Source of the DNA: Hyphomicrobium sp. 12-62-95
GTDB taxonomy: Bacteria; Pseudomonadota; Alphaproteobacteria; Rhizobiales; Hyphomicrobiaceae
DNA length: 64,000 bases
Assembly (NCBI GenBank): GCA_002279935.1
Contig: NCCZ01000004.1
Coordinates: 62,001 to 126,000 of the forward strand
Reading direction: 5' to 3'
Position 1 is the first letter of the stretch, and every line of letters begins with the position of its first letter. The position numbers and the translations under genes are program-made. A model generated the notes under the pieces. That model was not told the origin of the DNA. It searched no databases and was given only the letters and a program-made list of their open reading frames with translations. This document shows positions 57,123 to 64,000 of this stretch, piece after piece.

Positions 57123-57686
57123 TTACGCGGCGGTTGCGACATACGCGCTAATGCGCGTGCGCAGTTCTTCCGCCATGGTTTTGGCCGCACGCGTTTCAGC
57201 CTCTTCGCGCGCCCGCACGTTCGAGTAGATCGAGCTGAAGCGGTCGAAGGCGGCTCGCGAGTAGCTCTTGCCTTCCATCACGACCTGACTGTCGGCGATG
57301 CGCACAAGCTTGAAGGCGGCGTCGAGATTATAAACCTGACCGCGCGAGTCACCTGCCTGATCGATAAGGGTCGATGTCACGGATTCACGCACGGCGATTT
57401 CCAGCCGGTAGACCGGTTCCGGCCGGGCCCCGCCACCGGTCGCTTGATAGATGAATTCGTTGCGCAGCTGCTGCCCGACGCGGCCCGGAATGGTCGAGAT
57501 ATCGACCTGCGCCAATTTTTCGGACGCCGCCGCCCCGCCGATCGCGGCCCCGCCGTACATCGGCCGGAACCCACCGTCGCCGCAGCCGCCGAGAAGCACC
57601 CCGCCAAGCAAAACGAGACCGCCCAGTGCGCGCCATGTGCGCGTCCCGCTGCGGCCGTCCGTTTCGTTGCGTCGAGCTTCGATCAT
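57123..57686 (-). CDS. lptE: LPS-assembly lipoprotein LptE
   Basis: 187 residues. The N-terminal hydrophobic stretch ends in the lipobox LLGGC, so it is a lipoprotein attached to a membrane; LptE plugs the LptD barrel in the outer membrane. GFRPMYGG follows the Cys as usual. The start MIEARRNETDG was chosen because it begins just after the leuS stop with AGG upstream; an ATG 15 bases earlier would overlap leuS. Confidence 0.85.
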   Translation of the reverse strand: MIEARRNETDGRSGTRTWRALGGLVLLGGVLLGGCGDGGFRPMYGGAAIGGAAASEKLAQVDISTIPGRVGQQLRNEFIYQATGGGARPEPVYRLEIAVRESVTSTLIDQAGDSRGQVYNLDAAFKLVRIADSQVVMEGKSYSRAAFDRFSSIYSNVRAREEAETRAAKTMAEELRTRISAYVATAA

Positions 57687-57693
57687 ACGCGCC

Positions 57694-60303
57694 TCAGGCA
57701 ACGATATTCACGATCCTCTGAGGCACGACGATGACCTTTTTGGCCTGTCGCCCTTCGAGGGCTTTCACGACGGGCTCGAGCGCCAGCGCCGCGGCCTCAG
57801 CCTCAGCGTTTGTGGCGGCTCGCGCGAGGGTTATCTCCCCACGCCGCTTACCATTGACCTGTACGGCAAGGGTCACGCGATCGTCAACGAGCAACGCCGG
57901 ATCGGCCTCAGGCCAGGGTTCTTTGGCGAGCAGAGTGTTGTATCCGAGCCGCGCCCAGCATTCCTCAGCCAGATGCGGCATCATCGGGGCGATCATCTTC
58001 ACGAGTATTACCGCTGACTCATGCAGCGCCGCATCGAGATCTTGCCCTGTCTTGCCCAATGCTGCCGAGACGGCGTTGGTCAACTCGTAAATCTGGGCCA
58101 CCGCCACATTGAACCGCAGCGCCTCGATGTTGCGGCCGACTGCGTCCAGCGCTTTATGCGCCGCTCGCCGCACCTCCATGGCATCCTCGGACGGCGTGGC
58201 CGAAGCCGTACCCGCGGGCCGCTCGGCAATATCGTTCACCAGACGCCAGATGCGCTGGATGAACCGCCCAGCCCCCTGCACGCCGGCTTCCGTCCAGATC
58301 ACGTCGCGCTCCGGAGGGCTGTCGGAGAGCATAAACCAACGCGCGCAGTCCGCGCCCCAATGCTGGATTATGTCATCCGGGTCGACGAGGTTCTTTTTCG
58401 ACTTCGACATCTTCTCGATCGAGCCGATGCTGGCCGGCTTGCCCGTCGCGATTTCCGTCGCGCGCCGGCCCTCGCCCTCGCCCTCGATCGTCACATCCGT
58501 CGGCAACAGCCAGGCGCCAGTCTCCGACTTGTACGTCTCGTGCGTTACCATCCCTTGCGTGAACAGCGCTGCGAACGGCTCCGACACGCTCGCCGGAGCA
58601 GCCCCCGCCGCACCCATCGCCCGCCAGAAAAAGCGCGAGTACAGCAGATGCAATATCGCGTGCTCGATGCCGCCGATATATTGATCGACCGGCAGCCAGT
58701 AATTCGCAGCCTTCGTATCGATCGCCGTGTCGCTGTCGGGCGCGGTAAAGCGGCCGTAGTACCAGGAGCTGTCGACGAATGTATCCATCGTGTCCGTCTC
58801 GCGCCGCGCCGGTTTCCCGCACTGCGGACACGCGCAACTCTTCCACGTCGGGTGCCGCTCCAGCGGATTACCCGGCTTGTCGAACGTCGCGTCCTCCGGC
58901 AATTCCACCGGCAGATCCTTCGCCGGAACCGGCACCACGCCGCATGTTTCGCAATGAATGACCGGGATCGGACAACCCCAATAGCGCTGCCGCGAAACGC
59001 CCCAATCCTTCAGCCGGAATCGGACCTGCCGCTTGCCCACCGGACGGCCGTCGAGCGTTTCCGCTTCGAGCTTATCGGCGACCTTCTGGAATGCGTCCGC
59101 CGTCGACAGCCCATCGAGGAACCGCGAATTGATCATCGTCCCGTCGCCGTCGACGGCCTGATTTTCGATTTTAAATGCCGCCGCATCCGCACCCGCAGGC
59201 AACACCACCGGGATCACAGGAAGGCTATATTTACGGGCAAAATCGAGGTCGCGCTGATCTCCCGCCGGACAGCCGAAAATGGCGCCCGTTCCATAATCCA
59301 TCAGCACGAAATTCGCTACCCACACCGGCACGAGCCAATCTGGATCGAGCGGATGGCGCACTTTGAGCCCCGTATCGAATCCGAGCTTCTCGCCCTTCTC
59401 GATCTCGATCACCGACGTCCCGCGCCGGCGGCACTCGTCGGCGAACTCTTTGAGTGCCGGATTGGCCTCCGCCATCTTCCGCGCCAGCGGATGATCGGCC
59501 GCAATGGCGACGAACGACGCGCCGAAAAGCGTGTCCGGCCGCGTCGTGAAAACTTCGATCTCCGTTTCGCCCTCAGGCGCACCCTTGGGATCGAGCGCCC
59601 AGCGAACCGACATCCCCTCCGAGCGGCCGATCCAGTTCGCTTGCATCAGGCGCACCTTCTCCGGCCACTTGTCTAGCGTGCCAAGCGCCTTCAAAAGATC
59701 GTCTGCGAATTCCGAAATCTTGAAATACCAGACCTGCATCTGGCGCTGTTCGACGAGTGCGCCCGACCGCCACCCGCGCCCGTCGATCACCTGTTCATTC
59801 GCCAGCACCGTCAGATCGACCGGATCCCAGTTCACCTTGCCGGGACCGCGATACGCCAGCCCCTTCTCGAGAAGCTTCAGGAAGATCGCCTGCTGATGCT
59901 TGTAATAGGCAACGTGGCACGTCGCGATCTCGCGCGACCAGTCGAGCGATAGCCCCATCGATTTGAGCTGCGCCTTCATCGCGTCGATGTTGGCGTAGGT
60001 CCACGCAGCCGGATGCGTCTTGCGCTCCAGCGCCGCATTCTCCGCTGGCATGCCGAACGCGTCCCACCCCATCGGATGCAGAACGTTGAACCCCTTCGCG
60101 CGCTTGTAGCGGGCGAACACGTCGCCCATCGCGTAGTTGCGCACATGCCCCATGTGGATCCGCCCGGACGGATACGGGAACATCTCCAGCACGTAGCATT
60201 TTGGCTTCGTTTGATCGGCGCCGGCCACGAAAATCTGGGCCTCATCCCAGGCCGCCTGCCAGTGATGTTCGCGGTCGGGAGCGTTGTAGCGTTCGGTTGC
60301 CAT
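57694..60303 (-). CDS. leuS: Leucine--tRNA ligase
   Basis: 869 residues, class I synthetase. The HIGH motif is in [16 protein letters not shown] near residue 50, the editing domain is in the middle ([22 protein letters not shown]), and [15 protein letters not shown] is the KMSKS motif near residue 620. The start [19 protein letters not shown] is family-typical; the upstream open frame adds about 37 unsupported residues. Confidence 0.96.
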   Translation of the reverse strand: MATERYNAPDREHHWQAAWDEAQIFVAGADQTKPKCYVLEMFPYPSGRIHMGHVRNYAMGDVFARYKRAKGFNVLHPMGWDAFGMPAENAALERKTHPAAWTYANIDAMKAQLKSMGLSLDWSREIATCHVAYYKHQQAIFLKLLEKGLAYRGPGKVNWDPVDLTVLANEQVIDGRGWRSGALVEQRQMQVWYFKISEFADDLLKALGTLDKWPEKVRLMQANWIGRSEGMSVRWALDPKGAPEGETEIEVFTTRPDTLFGASFVAIAADHPLARKMAEANPALKEFADECRRRGTSVIEIEKGEKLGFDTGLKVRHPLDPDWLVPVWVANFVLMDYGTGAIFGCPAGDQRDLDFARKYSLPVIPVVLPAGADAAAFKIENQAVDGDGTMINSRFLDGLSTADAFQKVADKLEAETLDGRPVGKRQVRFRLKDWGVSRQRYWGCPIPVIHCETCGVVPVPAKDLPVELPEDATFDKPGNPLERHPTWKSCACPQCGKPARRETDTMDTFVDSSWYYGRFTAPDSDTAIDTKAANYWLPVDQYIGGIEHAILHLLYSRFFWRAMGAAGAAPASVSEPFAALFTQGMVTHETYKSETGAWLLPTDVTIEGEGEGRRATEIATGKPASIGSIEKMSKSKKNLVDPDDIIQHWGADCARWFMLSDSPPERDVIWTEAGVQGAGRFIQRIWRLVNDIAERPAGTASATPSEDAMEVRRAAHKALDAVGRNIEALRFNVAVAQIYELTNAVSAALGKTGQDLDAALHESAVILVKMIAPMMPHLAEECWARLGYNTLLAKEPWPEADPALLVDDRVTLAVQVNGKRRGEITLARAATNAEAEAAALALEPVVKALEGRQAKKVIVVPQRIVNIVA

Positions 60304-60687
60304 TGGGCCTGTCGAATCTAATGGAGAAGTCGAATCTGATGGAGAGATGGTGAACGGGAAGTCGGCCGTACAGAGCCCGAAAGCCCTCAGGGGGTCAAGG
60401 CGACGCCGACGCAAGGGCCCTCTCGATGGACATGTCGATGTTTCGGCTTTTCGTCGACATATCCTCCCCGATATGTCGCCGCCGTCACCATATCATCTGC
60501 CATGTGGAATAAAAATACGGTTTTGGTTCCGCAATATCCGGACACGGCATCCCCAACGCCCTATCCACGCCCATATGTCGCCGGATCACACATTTAGTGC
60601 CATATCCCCTGGACACGGCGTCCCCAACACCATATCCTGCCAAATATGGAATAAAAAACGCAATATGGTTCCATATCAGGTCCGCCC
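60304..60687. promoter_or_regulatory. Repeat-rich divergent upstream region of leuS and the Fic gene
   Basis: 384 bases without a gene. It holds a perfect 9-bp inverted repeat CGACATATC/GATATGTCG (60455-60478). Two imperfect direct repeats of about 45 bases (60486-60530 and 60628-60672) share TGGAATAAAAA and GGTTCC. An 18-base repeat starting GGACACGGC occurs twice (60540-60557, 60611-60628, one mismatch). ATATGTCG recurs at 60573-60580. The second long repeat ends 15 bases before the Fic start. Likely operators, but no regulator is known. Confidence 0.6.
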
Positions 60688-61836
60688 ATGCCCTACGACG
60701 CCCGCCGCCCGTACAACGACCTGCCGCTTCTCCCGCCCCTCACCGACCTTGAAACCAAGGCGGTGCTGAAAAAGTGCGTCCTCGCCCGCACCGCCATTGC
60801 CGACCTGCGCCGCGCCGGCGAATTGATCCCCGACCAATCCGTTCTCGTGAACACCATCCCCCTCCTTGAAGCCAAGGACAGCTCCGAGATCGAAAACATC
60901 GTCACGACCAACGATGCCCTCTTCCGCGAGGCCAGCCAGCGCGACGAAGCCGGCGATTTCTCGGCCAAAGAAGCGCTCCGCTACCGCGCCGCTCTCTACA
61001 GTGGCGTCCAGATGCTCTCCGAACGTCCCCTCTCCGCCCGCACCGCCATCGAGGTCTGCAGCGCCATCAAAGGCGTCGACATGGATGTCCGCAAAACGCC
61101 CGGAACCGAACTGAAGAACACCTTCACCGGCGAAATCATCTACACGCCGCCCGAAGGCGAGGCCAAGTTGCGCGATCTCTTGTCGAACTGGGAGCGCTTC
61201 GCCAACGCTGACGACGATCTCGATCCCCTCGTCCGCATGGCAGTCCTCCATTACCAGTTCGAAGCCATCCACCCGTTTATCGACGGCAACGGACGCACCG
61301 GCCGCATCCTCAACGTGTTGTCGCTCATCCAAGCCGGCCTGCTCGATATCCCGACGCTCTACCTCAGCCGCTACATCGTCCGCACCAAAGGCGACTACTA
61401 CCGCCTGCTTCAAGGCGTCACCGAGCGCGGCGACTGGGAACCCTGGGTGCTCTACATTCTCCAAGCCGTCGAAGTCACCGCGACGTGGACCAACGCCCGC
61501 ATCCGCGCCATCCGCGACCTGATGCTTCACACCGCCGAACATGTGAAAGTCACCGCGCCCAACCTGTACTCGCACGATCTCATCCAGGTGATCTTCGCCC
61601 AACCCTACGTCCGTATCGGCCACCTGATCGACAGCGGCATCGCCGAACGCCACGCTGCCTCGCGCTATCTCAAACAGCTGGCATCCATCGGCGTTGTGGT
61701 CGAAGAAAAGCGCGGCCGCGATAAGCTCTTCGTCCATCGCAAATACATGGATCTCCTCGGCCGCGACGACCACGCCTTCCCGCCCTACACGGCGGTTTCC
61801 AAACCGCCCCAGACCTCGAAAAAGAAGCCCAAATGA
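60688..61836 (+). CDS. Fic/DOC family protein (probable AMPylase with N-terminal inhibitory motif)
   Basis: 382 residues. The Fic core motif HPFIDGNGRTGR is at residues 195-206, fully matching HPFxxGNGRxxR. An inhibitory motif of the [S/T]xxxE[G/N] type, SSEIEN at 65-70, lies N-terminal to it, as in self-inhibited class II Fic enzymes. The C-terminal part has a winged-helix-like segment (SRYLKQLASIGVVVEEKRGRDKLFVHRKYMDLL). Fic enzymes transfer AMP to Ser/Thr/Tyr of target proteins; the target is unknown. The next gene starts within its stop (ATGA). Confidence 0.93.
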   Translation: MPYDARRPYNDLPLLPPLTDLETKAVLKKCVLARTAIADLRRAGELIPDQSVLVNTIPLLEAKDSSEIENIVTTNDALFREASQRDEAGDFSAKEALRYRAALYSGVQMLSERPLSARTAIEVCSAIKGVDMDVRKTPGTELKNTFTGEIIYTPPEGEAKLRDLLSNWERFANADDDLDPLVRMAVLHYQFEAIHPFIDGNGRTGRILNVLSLIQAGLLDIPTLYLSRYIVRTKGDYYRLLQGVTERGDWEPWVLYILQAVEVTATWTNARIRAIRDLMLHTAEHVKVTAPNLYSHDLIQVIFAQPYVRIGHLIDSGIAERHAASRYLKQLASIGVVVEEKRGRDKLFVHRKYMDLLGRDDHAFPPYTAVSKPPQTSKKKPK

Positions 61837-62498
61837 CCGACCCCGTCGCCGCCCTCCGCGAAATCCACAGCCGCATCGACATAGCAGCCAAGGCGGCCAA
61901 CCGCGATCCGGCCTCCATCACGCTCGTCGCCGTCTCCAAAACCTACGGCGAAGACCTGATCCTGCCCGTGATCGAATCCGGCCAGCGCATCTTTGGCGAA
62001 AACCGCGTCCAGGAAGCCAAAACCAAATGGCCGCCGATCCAGGATCGCGTCCCCGGCCTGAAGCTCCACCTCATCGGCCCGATGCAATCGAACAAGGTCA
62101 AAGACGCCGTCGAACTTTTCGACGCCATCCACACCGTCGACCGCCCCAAAATCGCCGAAGCCATCGCCGCCGAAATCAAAAAGCTGGGCCGCAGCCCCGA
62201 GCTCTTCGTTCAGGTCAACACCGGCGAGGAACCGCAAAAGGCCGGCATCCCGCCCCAGATGACGGCAGCCTTCGTCAACGTCTGCCGCAACAAGCTGGAA
62301 CTTCCGATCACCGGCCTCATGTGCATCCCGCCCATCGACGAAGAAGCGGCCCTGCATTTCGGCCTGCTTGCAAAACTCGCAGCCGAAAGCGACCTCACCG
62401 GTCTCAGCATGGGCATGAGCGACGACTTCGAGACGGCCATCGCGCTCGGCGCCACCCACATCCGCGTCGGCAGCGCCATCTTCGGAGCGCGAACGTGA
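61833..62498 (+). CDS. YggS-family pyridoxal 5'-phosphate homeostasis protein
   Basis: 221 residues. The PLP-binding Lys is in LVAVSKTYGED (residue about 37), with FGENRVQEAKTKW and LHLIGPMQSNKVKDAVELFDAIHTVD following. The C-terminus has LSMGMSDDFETAIALGATHIRVGSAIFG, the phosphate site. The product buffers PLP without clear enzyme activity in relatives. It overlaps the Fic gene by 4 bases, so the two are translationally coupled. Confidence 0.93.
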   Translation: MTDPVAALREIHSRIDIAAKAANRDPASITLVAVSKTYGEDLILPVIESGQRIFGENRVQEAKTKWPPIQDRVPGLKLHLIGPMQSNKVKDAVELFDAIHTVDRPKIAEAIAAEIKKLGRSPELFVQVNTGEEPQKAGIPPQMTAAFVNVCRNKLELPITGLMCIPPIDEEAALHFGLLAKLAAESDLTGLSMGMSDDFETAIALGATHIRVGSAIFGART

Positions 62499-62507
62499 TG
62501 CCGGTTA

Positions 62508-62870
62508 TTAAGCGTTCTGCGCGGTAAAGTGCTTGGCCACGGGTTCGAGAATCTCCCACGTGCCGGTGAAGCCCGGCTCCACGACGAATGCGCACCCCGC
62601 CGTCATTTCCACCGGCTCCCCGCCATCCGGCGTGATGACAACACGGCCCTTCAACAGGTGGACGAACTCAAAGCCGGTATAAACCGCCCGGTAAGTCCCC
62701 GGCGTCGCCTCCCAGTAGCCCGACACCATCGACCCGTCGGCCGACGAGTGCTGCACACAAGTCTTCATGGTGGGCGTGCCGGCAACCACCGTCCAGCCGT
62801 CCAAATCTTCGGTAATTGGTTCAGCCCCGCCACCGGTCGGCAAAAGGCGTGTCACAGGCGCGCTGGTCAT
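62508..62870 (-). CDS. Cupin-domain protein
   Basis: 120 residues forming one small beta barrel. GYWEATPGTYRAVYTGFEFVHLLKGRVVITPDGGEPVEMTAGCAFVVEPGFTGTWEI shows the two cupin half-motifs, with fewer metal-binding His than classic cupins (one His in EFVHLL). It resembles the cupin_3 (DUF861) group. Function unknown. It converges with yggS. Confidence 0.75.
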   Translation of the reverse strand: MTSAPVTRLLPTGGGAEPITEDLDGWTVVAGTPTMKTCVQHSSADGSMVSGYWEATPGTYRAVYTGFEFVHLLKGRVVITPDGGEPVEMTAGCAFVVEPGFTGTWEILEPVAKHFTAQNA

Positions 62871-63098
62871 CGATGGCTCCCTCTAGTCAGTGATGCGACC
62901 GTGACGGACGGACACGGAAACGCGTGTGATGAACTCGGTGAAAATAACATCACCCCTGTGAATGCACAACGACACCAAGGTTTCGCGCCTTTCGGCGCCT
63001 TGGAGCGCTAGTTATCCAAAGCTTTTCCACCTCCATCGCGCAGGCTGCCGTGGTCCGGATGCTACCGTTCAGCAGCTGATTCTCTGACGGAGAGCACC

Positions 63099-63983
63099 AT
63101 GACGACGATCGTTGCCCGCAGCGCCGATGCGGCCGCTGAAGCCGCCGCCAACGACGCCGCGCGCGAAGAACTCGCCGAGCGGGCCACCGCCAAAAAAGGC
63201 TCGTCGAAGGCCCCTAAACCCGGCAAGGACGGTTGGCATCGCTTCACCGTCGACGTCTGGATCACGAATTTCAATAAGATCGAATTCGGCGTCTATAAGC
63301 GCTCGCGCAACCGCGCCAAGTCGCGCCAGTTCACCTCCGACATGGATATCTTCGCCGAGATCATCGAGAACGGCGAGCGCACGGGCCTCATCGGCTACCG
63401 CGAAGATCTCTGGAAGCAGCAGACCGGGATGGATAAGCGCCTCGTCTTCAAGCTGTTCAGCGACACGGTCAATTGGCGCGCCACCATGGATCTCATGATC
63501 GGCCGCAGCCTGCAGATGACCATCGGCGCCCGCGGCCTGCCCGTCACCGCCTTCTCCATCAACACCGACGACGACAATTTCCTCATCTACCTCGAGCGCT
63601 CCGCCAACAAGTGGCCGTTCATGCCCGACAACTTCTCGTTCTTCCTCATGAACGACAACCAGCCGGAATTTTATCGCCTCAAGCGCGACCTCATCGATCT
63701 GGCCGGCGATTACACGCTCTATGATCAGCACGGCAACGTCGTCGGCGCCATCGATGGCAAGGTCTTCTCGCTCGGCGGCAAGTGGCACTGCAAAGTCAAG
63801 CAGGGCCACGCCGACAAGCGCCTCCTCACCGTGATGAAGCTGTTCGCCGGCATGATGATCTTCAACGCCGACAGCCGCCGCCACATGAAGTCGCTCTACC
63901 GCGATGTCCGCCGCGGCAAGGTCAAGCCGCGCATCGAGACCCAGGAAGCCGACCTCTACAAGAACCCGCGCCGCACGCGTTGA
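63099..63983 (+). CDS. Conserved hypothetical protein, possible LURP-one/tubby-like C-terminus
   Basis: 294 residues. The first 45 are Ala/Lys-rich and disordered-looking. The middle is mixed and hydrophilic (KRLVFKLFSDTVNWRATMDLMIGRSLQMTIGARGLPVTAF). Residues about 205-245 (DYTLYDQHGNVVGAIDGKVFSLGGKWHCKV) form short beta-hairpin-like strands that recall tubby/LURP-one proteins. This last point is a weak resemblance only. The start follows a GGAG sequence about 8 bases upstream. I do not recognise a function. Confidence 0.65.
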   Translation: MTTIVARSADAAAEAAANDAAREELAERATAKKGSSKAPKPGKDGWHRFTVDVWITNFNKIEFGVYKRSRNRAKSRQFTSDMDIFAEIIENGERTGLIGYREDLWKQQTGMDKRLVFKLFSDTVNWRATMDLMIGRSLQMTIGARGLPVTAFSINTDDDNFLIYLERSANKWPFMPDNFSFFLMNDNQPEFYRLKRDLIDLAGDYTLYDQHGNVVGAIDGKVFSLGGKWHCKVKQGHADKRLLTVMKLFAGMMIFNADSRRHMKSLYRDVRRGKVKPRIETQEADLYKNPRRTR

Positions 63984-64000
63984 CGTTTCGCCGCGCAAAC

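Noticed and set aside
63011-63030. TTATCCAAA and TTTTCCACC near the last gene as DnaA boxes
   Set aside because: Both are mismatched, isolated and far from the putative origin; expected by chance.

Overview
The window reads as a chromosomal segment of a high-GC alphaproteobacterium, most likely of the order Hyphomicrobiales (Rhizobiales). The main clues are conserved blocks with a strongly alphaproteobacterial order: zapE-mdh, sdhCDAB, ccmABCDG, maf-aroE-coaE-dnaQ-secB-fxsA-tim44-mltA-smr, and ppsR / hemE-hemJ-rho / mnmE-mnmG-rsmG-parA-parB. A mesaconyl-CoA hydratase next to a malyl-CoA lyase/thioesterase-like gene suggests the ethylmalonyl-CoA pathway. This assignment is inference from gene content; no 16S rRNA or tRNA gene was seen.

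Layout. 1-7 kb: TCA-cycle and respiratory genes on the minus strand (partial mdh, zapE, sdhB, a hypothetical gene inserted inside the sdh operon, sdhA, sdhD, sdhC) plus a tiny histone-H1-like basic protein. 7-15 kb: an FAD oxidoreductase, the ethylmalonyl-CoA pathway pair, pyridoxal kinase, carbonic anhydrase and the ccm cytochrome c maturation operon. 15-22 kb: aconitase, then a low-GC stretch with two unknown genes and a decayed copy of the acnA 3' end, then an M3 oligopeptidase and a DUF2794 gene. 22-31 kb: Bax-inhibitor-like protein, a YbbAP-like ABC system with a TesA-like esterase, ThpR, a DUF2865 protein, a quinone reductase, an RNA methyltransferase and several palindromic elements. 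31-33 kb: an IalB-like periplasmic protein and a low-GC proteasome-beta-like gene. 33-40 kb: smr-mltA-tim44, fxsA, secB, then dnaQ, coaE, aroE, maf and ppsR.

40-54 kb is the replication and segregation centre. The 415-bp gap between ppsR and hemE is where Caulobacter and Rickettsia carry the chromosomal origin. It holds DnaA-box-like and W-box-like motifs, and genes on both sides mostly point away from it. Four parS or near-parS sites lie between 46.8 and 50.1 kb, close to parAB. Two of them sit in a perfect 29-bp direct repeat that brackets a 1.1-kb AT-richer insert carrying a small membrane protein and a PD-(D/E)XK-like protein. parB is broken by a frameshift directly after its ENVQR motif.

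54-64 kb: hisE, coaA, an AT-hook/HTH protein, adenosine kinase, then holA-lptE-leuS on the minus strand. A Fic-domain protein follows, behind a repeat-rich upstream region and translationally coupled to a YggS-type PLP-homeostasis gene. A cupin and a conserved protein of unknown function end the window.
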